DNA from: Methanomassiliicoccales archaeon RumEn M1 | GTDB taxonomy: Archaea > Thermoplasmatota > Thermoplasmata > Methanomassiliicoccales > Methanomassiliicoccaceae | Length of the DNA stretch: 64,000 nt | Reading direction: 5' to 3' | Assembly (NCBI GenBank): GCA_001421185.1 | Contig: LJKK01000032.1 | Location: 1-64,000, forward strand | Position numbers and translations under genes: made by a program | The notes under the pieces: generated by a model | Seen by the model: only the letters and a program-made list of their open reading frames with translations | Databases searched by the model: none | What the model was told of the DNA's origin: nothing | Shown: positions 56,009-64,000 of the stretch, in pieces | Layout: each line of letters opens with the position of its first letter | How positions within the stretch are numbered: position 1 is the stretch's first letter

Positions 56009-59000
56009 TCACTCACTCTCCTCAAGAGCCGCGTCGATGGCAGCGATGATCTGTTCGTTCTTGAAGCCCCTCTGCTCCATGGCACCGGACGGGCATGCCG
56101 CCACGCAGCCTCCGCAGCCCTTGCAAAGACCCTCGTTGACGACGGCCTTCTTCTTCTCAGGGTTCTTGGGGTCCTCGACGATGGTGATGGCCTTGTACTC
56201 GCACACAGGCTCGCAGATCGCGCATCCGTCGCAGATGTCCTCGTTGACGGCGGCGATCACACCCTCGCTCTTCAGCTCCGGCTTGGAGATGACGGTTATG
56301 GCCCTGGCAGCGGCACCGGAAGCCTGAGCGATGGCCTCGTCGGTGAACTTGGGCCAGTGGGCCAGTCCCGCCAGGTACACGCCGTTGGTGGCGAAGTCCA
56401 CCGGGCGGAGCTTCATGTGGGCCTCCAGGAAGTACTTGTCCTTGCTGAGAGGCACCTTGAGCATCTTGGCGAGCTCCTCGTTGTCCTCGTGGGGCCTGAT
56501 GCCGGTGCTCAGGACGACCATGTCGGGGCGGATCAGGATGTCCTCGCCCAGGATGGTGTCGTTGGCCACCAGCTTGAGGGCGTCGCCCTCCTTGCTGACC
56601 ACTGGGGGCTGGTCCTCCGGCACGCGGACGAACTTGACGCCCAGGTGGCCGGCCTCCTTGTAGAGGTCCTCGCGGAACCCGTAGGTCCTGATGTCCTTGT
56701 GGAACACGTAGATGTCCGACGCGGGGTTGGCCTTCTTGATCGCGATGGCGTTCTTGATGGCGTTAGAGCAGCACACCCTGCTGCAGTAGGGAGCCTCGGA
56801 GTTCCTGGAACCAACGCACTGGATCATGGCGATGGTCTTGGCGTCCAGGGGACCCTGCTGCATCTTGTTCTCGAGCTCGAACTGGGTGACCACCCTGCTG
56901 TCCTGTCCGTACAGGTGCTCCTTGGGGGTGTACTCCTTGGCACCCACGGCCACCACGATGGCGCCGGTCTCGATCTCGCCGTCGGTGGTCTTCACCTTGA
57001 AGTTGCCGACGAAGCCAGAGACGTCCTCGACGCTGGTGTTCAGGTGCACGGTGATGTTCTGGGTGTTGTTGACCCTGGTGATGAGCTCCTTGGCGTACTC
57101 GCGAACCTTGCGGTTGTCCTCCTCGTGGAAGATCTTGAGCGCGTTGCCGCCGAGCTCGCTGGTCCTCTCGATGAGATCGACCTTGAAGCCCTGAGCGGCC
57201 ATGTCCAGAGCGGCGGTCATGCCCGAGATGCCACCGCCGATGACCACACCGGAGTGGGTGACGGGGAGCTTGCTCTCGGTGAGAGGCTCCAGCAGCCTGG
57301 ACTTAGCGACCGCCATCCTGACGAGGTCCTTGGACTTCTGGGTGGCCTTGTCCGGCTCGCCCATGTGGATCCAGGAGCACTGGTCGCGGATGTTGGCCAT
57401 CTCGAACAGGTACGGGTTGAGGCCGCCCTCCTTGAGGGTGCTCTGGAAGAGCGCTTCGTGGGTACGGGGCGTGCAGGACGCGACGACCACGCGGTTCAGG
57501 TTCTCGCTCTTGATGATCTCCTTGATCTTCTGCTGGGAGTCGGCGGAGCAGGAGTACTTCATCTCCTCGGTGTACACGACGTTGGGGAGGTTCTTGGCGT
57601 ACTCGGCCACGGCCGCGCAGTCCACCGTTCCCTTGATGTTGATACCGCAGTCGCACACGAACACACCGATGCGGGGCTCCTGGCCCTGGACATCGATCTC
57701 CGGTACGTCCACCTCGGGGGCCACGCCCCTCTTCTCGGCGATGAACGCGCCGGCCTTGGCGGCAGCGCCGGAGGCCTCGGCGACCGAGGTCGGGATGTCC
57801 TTGGGCGACGCGAAGGCGCCGGTGACGAACACGCCGGGCTTGGAGGTGCTCAGCGGGCTGTACACGTCAGCGGCGGCAAAGCCGAACCTGTTGAGGTTGA
57901 CATCGAAGATCTTGGACAGAGCGCTGGCGCCCTTTGGCGGCTCCAGGCCGACGGACAGGACGACCATGTCGAACTCCTCCTCCTTGATCTCGCCGTTGGA
58001 GGTGTAGCGGAGGATCAGGTTCTTGGTGACGGGGTCCTCCTGGACGCTGGCGACGCGGGTGGCACGGTGCATCTCGATGCCGTACTCCTTCTCCGCGCGG
58101 GCCCGGTAGTCCTCGAACTCCTTGCCGACCGCCCTGATGTCCATGAAGAAGATGGTGGGCTTCAGCCCGGCGGTGTGCTCGCCGGCGATGATGGCCTGCT
58201 TCATGGCGTACATGCAGCAGACGGACGAACAGTACTCGTTGGTCTTGGTGTCCCTGGACCCGACGCACTGCAGGAAGGCGACCTTCTTGGGCGTCTGCTG
58301 GTCGCTGGGCCTCAGCACATGGCCGCCGTAGGGACCAGTGGCGGACAGGAACCTCTCGAACTCCAGAGAGGTGATGACGTTGGCGTACTCGCCGTAGCCA
58401 TACTCCTTCTTCAGCCTGGCGTCGAACACGTCGAAGCCCGGGGCAAGGATGATGGCGCCGACATCGAGTTCCTCCTCGACCGGCTTGTCCTCGTAGTTGA
58501 CAGCGCCGGCAGGGCAGTTCTTCTCGCACAGCCCGCAGCGGCCCTTGGTGAGCTTCAGGCACTTGGACTCATCAATGGAGTACTTCAAGGGAACAGCCTG
58601 CGCGAAGGGGATGTAGATCGCCTTGCGCTGCATCAGACCGGCGTCGTACTCGTTGGGCACCTTCACGGGGCACTTCTCGGCACAGATGCCGCACCCGACG
58701 CACTTGCTCATGTCCACATACCGGGGGTTGTGGCGGACCTTGACCTTGAAGTTGGGGGCCTCGCCGCTGACCTCGGTCACCTCGGTGAGGGTCATGAGGC
58801 TGATGAGGGGATGCCTCGCCATCTCCACAAGCTTGGGCGACAGAATGCACATCGAACAATCGTTCGTGGGGAAGGTCTTGTCCAGCTGGGACATGACGCC
58901 GCCGATGCTTGGCTTTTTTTCTACAACATAGACCTTGAATCCCGATTCTGCGAGATCCAGAGCGGTCTGGACGCCGGAGATACCTCCTCCGACGACCATC

Positions 59001-59023
59001 ACTGCACCCATATTATCCGACAT
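56009..59023 (-). CDS. hdrA: Heterodisulfide reductase subunit HdrA, double-module form
   Basis: A 1004-aa flavoprotein, about 1.5 times the usual 650 aa. Two FAD Rossmann motifs, VVGGGISGVQTALDLAESG near residue 10 and VIGGGISGMTAALDMAAQG near 590, indicate a fusion of two HdrA modules. Fe-S motifs: CVGCGICAEKCP, CGLCEKNCP, and C-terminal CDGCAICEPVC and CKGCGGCVAACP. It is the electron-bifurcating core that couples CoM-S-S-CoB reduction to ferredoxin reduction with Mvh. The ATG at 59023 (MSDNMGAVMVVGG) has an SD GGAG; an ATG at 59038 is in frame. No hdrBC gene is in this window. Confidence 0.96.
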   Translation of the reverse strand: MSDNMGAVMVVGGGISGVQTALDLAESGFKVYVVEKKPSIGGVMSQLDKTFPTNDCSMCILSPKLVEMARHPLISLMTLTEVTEVSGEAPNFKVKVRHNPRYVDMSKCVGCGICAEKCPVKVPNEYDAGLMQRKAIYIPFAQAVPLKYSIDESKCLKLTKGRCGLCEKNCPAGAVNYEDKPVEEELDVGAIILAPGFDVFDARLKKEYGYGEYANVITSLEFERFLSATGPYGGHVLRPSDQQTPKKVAFLQCVGSRDTKTNEYCSSVCCMYAMKQAIIAGEHTAGLKPTIFFMDIRAVGKEFEDYRARAEKEYGIEMHRATRVASVQEDPVTKNLILRYTSNGEIKEEEFDMVVLSVGLEPPKGASALSKIFDVNLNRFGFAAADVYSPLSTSKPGVFVTGAFASPKDIPTSVAEASGAAAKAGAFIAEKRGVAPEVDVPEIDVQGQEPRIGVFVCDCGINIKGTVDCAAVAEYAKNLPNVVYTEEMKYSCSADSQQKIKEIIKSENLNRVVVASCTPRTHEALFQSTLKEGGLNPYLFEMANIRDQCSWIHMGEPDKATQKSKDLVRMAVAKSRLLEPLTESKLPVTHSGVVIGGGISGMTAALDMAAQGFKVDLIERTSELGGNALKIFHEEDNRKVREYAKELITRVNNTQNITVHLNTSVEDVSGFVGNFKVKTTDGEIETGAIVVAVGAKEYTPKEHLYGQDSRVVTQFELENKMQQGPLDAKTIAMIQCVGSRNSEAPYCSRVCCSNAIKNAIAIKKANPASDIYVFHKDIRTYGFREDLYKEAGHLGVKFVRVPEDQPPVVSKEGDALKLVANDTILGEDILIRPDMVVLSTGIRPHEDNEELAKMLKVPLSKDKYFLEAHMKLRPVDFATNGVYLAGLAHWPKFTDEAIAQASGAAARAITVISKPELKSEGVIAAVNEDICDGCAICEPVCEYKAITIVEDPKNPEKKKAVVNEGLCKGCGGCVAACPSGAMEQRGFKNEQIIAAIDAALEESE

Positions 59024-59157
59024 TTTAAGCTCCTCCATGCAATATGGTTCTCACTCCACCAGTACAAAAGCTCTCATTTGAATGTTCTTTGGTCAGTCTG
59101 ACCCCGTTCATCGGAATCCTCGCTGTTTCGCTTACGAACATTCTTCCTCCAGTTCGA

Positions 59158-59187
59158 GGGCGGAACGCTGCGAAGCGTCGATCGCCC
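59158..59187 (-). promoter_or_regulatory. Nested hairpin in the hdrA leader
   Basis: Outer arms GGGCG/CGCCC (59158-59162 with 59183-59187) enclose inner arms ACGCT/AGCGT (59165-59169 with 59174-59178) and a four-base loop. The loop reads GCGA on the plus strand, a GNRA tetraloop, and TCGC on the minus strand. It could be a leader structure for hdrA or the end of a plus-strand RNA. Confidence 0.35.
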
Positions 59188-59393
59188 TTTTCAAAGACCC
59201 GCAGCCTGGACCAGCAGCTGCCATGCACCATCTCACCATTCAAGGAAGAATGATGGTTCTGGCTTGGGTGCTTTTTCCGGAGAAAGGGATGTTCATATAT
59301 TAACATATCGTACATTGCTCCTGCAATTGGGGATTTTTACGCCAATTTTGGCATCAATGTTTATAAAGTTTACTGCTTATAGGCCCTTTGTAG

Positions 59394-59405
59394 ACGAACG
59401 TTCGT
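59394..59405. promoter_or_regulatory. 12-bp palindrome ACGAACGTTCGT
   Basis: A perfect palindrome about 10 bases before the ATG of the zinc-finger protein and about 30 bases behind its TATA box, where a repressor could bind. Its 10-base core CGAACGTTCG is the same as in the palindrome at 29812-29827. Confidence 0.4.
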
Positions 59406-59413
59406 AAACTTTC

Positions 59414-60193
59414 ATGGGTAATGATAGCCATCAAAATTTGAATCGAAAAGGAAGGATTTTTGTTCCCTCCCTGCGTACCCCCGGGCGTGTGGAGATGCTT
59501 CCCGTGGCCGTCGTGCTAGGCGGCTCGGGCATCGGCGAACTGTTCCGCAAGTACCATTATGTCACCAGGCGGAGGCGAGGGGACGGAGAGCATAGGCCTC
59601 GGGTGCAGGTCAGCGGGCCGAAGGTCCAGCAGACGTCATGCCAGATATGCCTGGGGCGCATCAAGGAGGGGACCGAGTACATCAGATGCTCCTCCGGCCG
59701 GGCGTTCCACGCCGCCTGCCTGGACCGGGTGGGGGGATGCCCCTACTGCCAGCGGACGGTCGAGATCAAGGGCAAGGAGGGACAGCCGCGGGCCCCGCCG
59801 GTCCCGGCCGCCCCTCTCGGGACGTCCGTCCCCATCCTCCCGCCCGACGACGGTTCGTTCCTGTGCCCGGTGTGCGGGGTGGTGCTGGAGCAGGGCGCCC
59901 ATCATTGCCTGAGCTGCGGCGCCATCTTCGTCGACCCCAACGGGATGTTCGTCTGCCCGGACTGCCACGCCGAGCTGAGGGAGGGCGACCTGACCTGCGG
60001 CCGATGCGGCCGCACCTTTGAGAGGGTGGAGATGCCGCGATGCCCGCAGTGCGACATCGAGGTCTCGCCCAACGCCGAGGTGTGTCCCCGCTGCAGCTGC
60101 CTCCTGCAGGACCGCTGCCCCGAGTGCGGCGAAGAGCTCTCCGAGGACGCCCTCACCTGCCCCGCCTGCGGGACCGACTTCGAGTTCCTGTGA
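59414..60193 (+). CDS. Zinc-finger protein with RING-like domain and multiple zinc ribbons
   Basis: A 259-aa protein with a very high content of paired cysteines. Residues 76-112 hold C76, C79, C92, H99, C102, C109, C112, a RING/FYVE-like arrangement lacking one cysteine of the classic C3HC4. From about 150 follow eight CxxC pairs, forming about four zinc ribbons. There is no transmembrane helix; the N-terminal LPVAVVLGGSGIGEL is only mildly hydrophobic. Zinc ribbon arrays often mediate protein or nucleic acid contacts; a RING-like domain in an archaeon could point to protein modification (speculative). TATA tttataaa is at 59360-59367. Confidence 0.75.
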   Translation: MGNDSHQNLNRKGRIFVPSLRTPGRVEMLPVAVVLGGSGIGELFRKYHYVTRRRRGDGEHRPRVQVSGPKVQQTSCQICLGRIKEGTEYIRCSSGRAFHAACLDRVGGCPYCQRTVEIKGKEGQPRAPPVPAAPLGTSVPILPPDDGSFLCPVCGVVLEQGAHHCLSCGAIFVDPNGMFVCPDCHAELREGDLTCGRCGRTFERVEMPRCPQCDIEVSPNAEVCPRCSCLLQDRCPECGEELSEDALTCPACGTDFEFL

Positions 60194-60359
60194 TCGCCGC
60201 CTGTCCCGACGTCGCGTTACAGCTTGCATGCACAGAGCACTTCGTTGGAGATGGCCGCGGTCCCTTTTGAAGCTCAGCGGCCCTCATCATTCTTGAAAGG
60301 ATGTGGCCTCTGGCGAGATTAATTATAATCTCAAGCCGATTCGTCAGCGGGATGCATAG

Positions 60360-61398
60360 ATGAGATCGCCTTTGGAGATGAGCTACAGCGAGGGCGCGTC
60401 CTCGTTCGACGCTGATGAGGAGCTTCGCCGACTGATAGAGGCCATGGAAATCCAGATAGCCATAATCGGCTGCGGAGGAGGAGGCTCCAACACCGTCGGC
60501 AGGCTGGCCCAGGTGGGAGTGGGGAAGGCCATCCTGGTGGCAGCCAACAGCGATGCGCGGCATCTCCTGGGCATCAAGGCGCCCGTGCGCATCATCCTGG
60601 GCAAGGAGACCACCCGGGGGCTGGGCGCGGGGTCCATGCCCCGCGTGGGCCGGATGGCCGCCGAGGAGGCGCGGGACGATATCCGGAAGCAGATCGAGGA
60701 CTGCAGGATCGTGTTCGTCACCGCCGGCCTGGGCGGCGGCACCGGCACCGGGGCCGCGCCCTACGTGGCCGAGATGGCGCAGAGGAACGGTTCGCTGGTG
60801 ATCGGCGTGGTGACCCTGCCGTTCCAGGCGGAGGGCAGGATCCGCATGGACAACGCGCTGCGCGGGCTGGAGGAGATGAGCAGGTACTGCGACACCACCA
60901 TCGTCATCCATAACGACCAGCTGCTCAAGCTGGTCCCCAAGCTGCCCCTGGAGGTGGCGTTCAGGGTGGCCGACGAGGTGCTCATGCAGAGCATCAAGGG
61001 CATCAAGGACATCATCACCCGTCCCGGCCTGGTCAACGTGGACTTCAACGACATCTCGAGCATCATGCGCAACGGAGGCATGGCCACCATCGGGATGGGG
61101 GGAGAGCGATGAGCCCAAGGAGCGGGTCAGCATCGCGGTGGAGGACGCGTTGGCGTCCCCTCTGCTGGGAGAGGTCAACCTCACCACCGCCCGGGGCGCG
61201 CTGGTGCGGGTGCAGGGCGGGCCCGACATGACCGTATCGGAGGCGGAGCGGGCCGCGCAGATGGTCAGCGAGCGCATCAACCCCCGCGCCAGGATCATAT
61301 GGGGATGCTCCATCGACGAGGAGCTGGAGGGCAAGATGAAGGTGATGGTGGTCATCACCGGCGTGACCTCCCCCTGCATTCCACCCCGGGGGCGATGA
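60360..61398 (+). CDS. ftsZ: Cell division GTPase FtsZ, frameshift near the 3' end
   Basis: Reconstructed length about 345 aa. Tubulin-type GTPase motifs: IGCGGGGSNTVGRLAQ (nucleotide base), GLGGGTGTGAAP (signature, about 123-134), NVDFNDISSIM (T7 loop). The frame is lost at the run of six G (61097-61102); with five, GMGESDEPKERVSIAVEDALASPLL follows, as in FtsZ proteins, and the gene ends at 61398. It polymerises at the division site. The start is the ATG at 60360; a TATA-like attaattataat lies at 60321-60332. The stop overlaps the rnp2 start as ATGA. Confidence 0.92.
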
Positions 61399-61691
61399 CC
61401 ATGTTGATGAAGTCCAAGAGAGGGCGCAGAAGGTACATCGCCTTCGCCACCGAGCCGTCCACCTACGAGGAGATGCTGCAATCCCTGGGCTCCGCCCTGA
61501 AGGGCGCCGGCATCGGGTCGTTCAAGATCATCCAGTACGACGGGGAGAAGGGCATCGTGCGCGTGCGGCGAGAGGACCAGAAGGCCGCGGTGGAGGCGCT
61601 GGGCCTTCCCACAGAGGGGCTTAGGATCAGGACCCTGGCCGCCTCGGGCACTCTTCGCACATTACGCGAGCGGTTCTTCCAGCCGAAATAA
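61395..61691 (+). CDS. rnp2: RNase P protein component 2 (Pop5/Rnp2)
   Basis: A 98-aa protein. The pattern KSKRGRRRYIAFATEPSTYEEMLQSLG and GIGSFKIIQYDGEKGIVRVRREDQKAAVEAL matches archaeal Pop5, a subunit of ribonuclease P, which trims tRNA 5' ends. The ATG at 61395 overlaps the ftsZ stop; the inner ATGs at 61401 and 61407 are alternatives. In many archaea rnp2 lies with the proteasome and exosome genes, as it does here. Confidence 0.87.
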   Translation: MTMLMKSKRGRRRYIAFATEPSTYEEMLQSLGSALKGAGIGSFKIIQYDGEKGIVRVRREDQKAAVEALGLPTEGLRIRTLAASGTLRTLRERFFQPK

Positions 61692-61986
61692 GATGGCGGA
61701 ACGAAACGCGGCGTTCCGATGCCTGACATCGCCATGATCATGTTCCTGCTAGGCGGGCGATGGCCGCGAGGAACGGCATCCTACGGATCTTGCGCCCACC
61801 ATCGCGCGACATGTTGATGTAGGCGGCGTTCTAGAGGGTAAGAGAGGGCACGTTCCGGTCGCCCTCAGGCCGTCCGCTCCCAGGGAAAATGAGATATATA
61901 CCAGGGAGTGGTTTATTCGCTTCCAGAGGATATAAGCTATATATCGGAGTAGAGCTTTAAGAGAGATTCGCGCTAGGAGTGATGTA
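61692..61986. other. Intergenic region before psmA
   Basis: 295 bases. The A+T-rich right part holds TATA-like gagatatata (61890-61899) and ggatataag (61927-61935) elements and probably the psmA promoter. The left part is G+C-rich. A short frame on the minus strand (61739-61810, about 24 residues) is seen but has no support as a gene. Confidence 0.4.
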
Positions 61987-62709
61987 ATGCAACCAGGACA
62001 AATGGCATATGATCGGGCCATCACCGTGTTCTCGCCAGACGGAAGGCTCTTCCAGGTAGAGTATGCAAGGGAAGCAGTCAAGAGGGGTACCACCACCGTC
62101 GGGCTGAAGTTCAAGGACGGGGCGGTCCTCATCGTGGACAAGAGGATAGCCAGCCGGTTAATGGAGCCCAAGTCCATCGAGAAGATCTTCCAGATCGACG
62201 AGCACATCGGCTGCGCCACCTCGGGCCTGGTCGCTGACGCCAGGGTCCTGGTGGACAACGCCCGCGTGACCGCCCAGGTAAGCAAGATCACCTATGACGA
62301 GAAGATCAGCGTGGAGATGCTGGTCAAGAGGATCTGCGACTACAAGCAGAACTACACCCAGTACGGCGGCGTGAGGCCGTTCGGGACCGCCCTTCTGGTG
62401 GCCGGCGTGGACGACCAGGGCGTTCACCTGTTCGAGACCGATCCCTCGGGAGCGCTCGTATCGTACAAGGCGGGCAGCATCGGCGCCGGCCGCAACGTGG
62501 TGATGGAGGTCTTCGAGGAGCAGTACCAGGAGGGAATGGAGATGGAGGACGCCATCGTCCTCGGTCTCAGGGCCCTTAAGAAGGCCACCGAAGAGGAGAG
62601 CCTCAACCCCAAGTCGGTAGAGATCGGCGTGGTACGCGCTGGATCCAACTTCCGCCGCCTCGACGACGCAGAGGTCGAGAAGGTGGTGGAGAAGGCCAAC
62701 AGCGCCTGA
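61987..62709 (+). CDS. psmA: Proteasome alpha subunit
   Basis: A 240-aa subunit of the 20S proteasome outer rings. The N-terminal gate AYDRAITVFSPDGRLFQVEYAREAVKRGTT is diagnostic, and LVADARVLVDNAR and KRICDYKQNYTQYGGVRPFGTALL follow. The ATG at 61987 (MQPGQMAYDRAIT) has an SD ggagtgatgta-like region upstream. SBDS follows 10 bases later and rrp4 afterwards, the usual archaeal exosome/proteasome superoperon. Confidence 0.97.
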   Translation: MQPGQMAYDRAITVFSPDGRLFQVEYAREAVKRGTTTVGLKFKDGAVLIVDKRIASRLMEPKSIEKIFQIDEHIGCATSGLVADARVLVDNARVTAQVSKITYDEKISVEMLVKRICDYKQNYTQYGGVRPFGTALLVAGVDDQGVHLFETDPSGALVSYKAGSIGAGRNVVMEVFEEQYQEGMEMEDAIVLGLRALKKATEEESLNPKSVEIGVVRAGSNFRRLDDAEVEKVVEKANSA

Positions 62710-62719
62710 GCGTGGGCAG

Positions 62720-63424
62720 ATGGTCGATGTCGACGAGGCCATAATAGGAAGGCTGGAGTCGCACGGCGAGACCTTCGAGATCCTGATCGATCCCCGGGTC
62801 GTCAACCTCGTCCGCGATGGCAAGGAGGTCGACCTGTCGGAGCACATGGTGATCGACGAGATCTTCCGCGACGCCCGCAAGGGCACCAGGCCGGAAGAGA
62901 AGAAGATCGAGGAGGTGTTCGGCACCAGCGATCCGCTGGCCATCGCCCGGCACATCATTCTCAAGGGCGAGGTCCAGCTGACCACCCAGCAGCGCAAGGA
63001 GATGCAGGAGAGCAAGCGCCGCCGGGTGGTCGCCATCATCGCCCGCAACGCCATCAACCCTCAGACCGGCGCCCCGCATCCTCCCGCCCGCATCGAGGCG
63101 GCCATGGAGGAGGCGAGGGTGCACATCGACCCGTTCAAATCGGCGGAATCGCAGGTGGAGGGCGTCCTGAAGGTCCTCCGCCCCATGATGCCCATCCGTT
63201 TCGACAAGGTCCGTATAGCGGTGCGCCTCACCGGCGAACAGTATGGCCGGTGCTACGACTTCATCAACAGGTCGGGGAAGGTGACCAAGGAGGAATGGCA
63301 TTCTAGCGGTTCGTGGATCGGTGTCGTGGAGCTTCCCGCGGGCCTACGAGATGATTTTCTGTCCGGGCTCAACGAGATCACCAAGGGTGAAGTGGACACC
63401 AAGATATTGAAAGGGACCATCTAG
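62720..63424 (+). CDS. SBDS ribosome maturation protein
   Basis: A 234-aa archaeal orthologue of Shwachman-Bodian-Diamond syndrome protein. N-terminal FYSH domain (FEILIDPRVVNLVRDGKEVDLSEHMVIDEIFRDARKG), helical middle part with QQRKEMQESKRRRVVAIIARNAINPQTGAPHPPARIE, and C-terminal ferredoxin-like domain. It takes part in 50S maturation with EF-2-like GTPases. The ATG at 62720 lies 10 bases after the psmA stop. Confidence 0.96.
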   Translation: MVDVDEAIIGRLESHGETFEILIDPRVVNLVRDGKEVDLSEHMVIDEIFRDARKGTRPEEKKIEEVFGTSDPLAIARHIILKGEVQLTTQQRKEMQESKRRRVVAIIARNAINPQTGAPHPPARIEAAMEEARVHIDPFKSAESQVEGVLKVLRPMMPIRFDKVRIAVRLTGEQYGRCYDFINRSGKVTKEEWHSSGSWIGVVELPAGLRDDFLSGLNEITKGEVDTKILKGTI

Positions 63425-63527
63425 AATAATATTAAGTCTTAAAACATGTTTCCGCGACAAGGCGTATCAGAACATATAGAAGGACAATATACAGTTCGAT
63501 CCGGACGTTTGTACATGGAGATAACAT

Positions 63528-64000
63528 ATGACCAATGATGTTTCAAGGCAAGAACGGGAGATCGTCATGCCAGGAGATCTCCTTGATGGCGATAAGTTAA
63601 AACCGGGGGCCGGGACCTATGTGTCGGACGGGAAGATCTATGCGGCCGTGCTCGGTATCAAGACGGTCAAGTCGAACTACGTCAATATCATACCCATGGG
63701 CGGGAGGTACATCCCCTGCGTGGGGGACAGCGTCATAGGGAAGGTGGAGGACATCGGTCCGTCCAACTGGCTCATCGACATCAACGCGCCCCACCCCGCT
63801 CCGCTGCATGTCAACGAGGTCCCCTGGAGGGTGGAGTTCGGGGACACCGCGAGATACATGAACGTAGGGGACGTCATCCTGGCCAAGATCCTCATGGTCG
63901 ATGAGACGATGAGGTTCCAGGTGACCATGAAGGACCAGGGGCTGAGGAAGCTCCAGGACGGGCAGATCATGGAGATCTCCCCCACCAAGGTGCCGAGGGT
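63528..64000 (+). CDS. rrp4: Exosome complex RNA-binding protein Rrp4 (3' end missing)
   Basis: The first 157 residues of Rrp4; the gene runs off the window end. The N-terminal lobe MPGDLLDGDKLKPGAGTYVSDGKIYAAVLGI and the S1 domain (NYVNIIPMGGRYIPCVGDSVIGKVEDIGPSNWLIDINAPHPAPLHVNEV) are typical. It forms the RNA-binding cap of the archaeal exosome, and rrp41/rrp42 normally follow. The ATG at 63528 is used; there are about 100 bases to SBDS, with A+T-rich promoter-like sequence. Confidence 0.94.
   Translation, partial: MTNDVSRQEREIVMPGDLLDGDKLKPGAGTYVSDGKIYAAVLGIKTVKSNYVNIIPMGGRYIPCVGDSVIGKVEDIGPSNWLIDINAPHPAPLHVNEVPWRVEFGDTARYMNVGDVILAKILMVDETMRFQVTMKDQGLRKLQDGQIMEISPTKVPR

Larger units (their letters stand above)
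59024..59413. other. Divergent promoter region of hdrA and zinc-finger gene
   Basis: 390 bases without a gene. A minus-strand TATA (taatatatgaac, 59292-59303) would give hdrA a leader of about 240 bases, which contains the hairpin at 59158-59187. A palindromic tttataaa (59360-59367) could serve the zinc-finger gene on the plus strand. A 12-base palindrome is at 59394-59405. Confidence 0.5.

Noticed and set aside
56357-59101. Open frame of 914 codons on the plus strand
   Set aside because: It is the antisense shadow of hdrA; composition is dominated by Val/Leu/Gly/Asp/His with no motif, typical of G+C-rich third positions.
61739-61810. Short minus-strand frame of 24 residues before psmA
   Set aside because: Too short, no SD or TATA, and no recognisable sequence; may be decayed DNA.

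Overview
The window is high-GC archaeal DNA (about 60% G+C by eye) from a methyl-reducing methanogen of the Thermoplasmata, most likely order Methanomassiliicoccales. Archaeal information genes (TBP, aIF2-beta, EF-1A/EF-2, S8e, SRP19, proteasome alpha, SBDS, Rrp4, RNase P component 2, Pcc1, archaeal TGT) occur together with a long HdrA, an MvhD-G-A hydrogenase, corrinoid methyl-transfer proteins and a RamA-like activase. The single 16S rRNA gene has no 23S next to it, as in other Thermoplasmata. Many starts lie about 25 bases from a TATA box, which suggests leaderless messages. The genus is an inference, not something the sequence states.

Layout. 1-13.6 kb: an EF-Tu-like protein with a degenerate GTPase domain, a Cys/His-tailed small protein, a hemerythrin, a PEP-synthase-like protein with its partner, an XPD/DinG-type helicase, an oligoendopeptidase, an orphan ABC ATPase and a UroD-fold candidate methyltransferase. 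13.8-22.6 kb: tRNA-Ala, ilvD, tandem MscS channels and the str operon (S12-S7-EF2-EF1A-S10). 22.9-35.4 kb: mixed housekeeping genes with tRNA-Gln and tRNA-Ser, tgtA, TBP, glutamine synthetase, a TspO-like protein and an aIF2-beta/TRAM fusion. 35.5-40.8 kb: a four-gene operon of corrinoid:CoM methyltransferase-like protein, corrinoid protein, hydantoinase/oxoprolinase-type ATPase and RamA-like activase. 41.0-45.7 kb: pyrG, a SnoaL-like protein and the 16S rRNA with three tandem promoter-like elements. 45.7-52.9 kb: a metalloprotease, a presenilin-type protease, three phosphoesterases, S8e, SRP19 and NAD(P)HX repair. 52.98-59.0 kb: hdrA-mvhD-mvhG-mvhA. 59.4-64 kb: a zinc-finger protein, FtsZ, RNase P component 2, psmA, SBDS and the start of rrp4.

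How the genes work together. The methyl-transfer operon would feed methyl groups from an unidentified donor to coenzyme M. HdrA-MvhADG would use H2 to reduce the heterodisulfide released by methyl-CoM reductase (HdrBC and Mcr are outside the window). The other genes are mainly housekeeping.

Data quality. At least eight conserved genes (PEP-synthase-like, EF-1A, tgtA, glnA, presenilin, a phosphoesterase, a GyrI-like gene, ftsZ) are each broken by a single-base indel, five of them an extra G or C in a run of six or seven. Because several are essential, sequencing or assembly error is the best explanation. These genes are annotated here over their full reconstructed spans.
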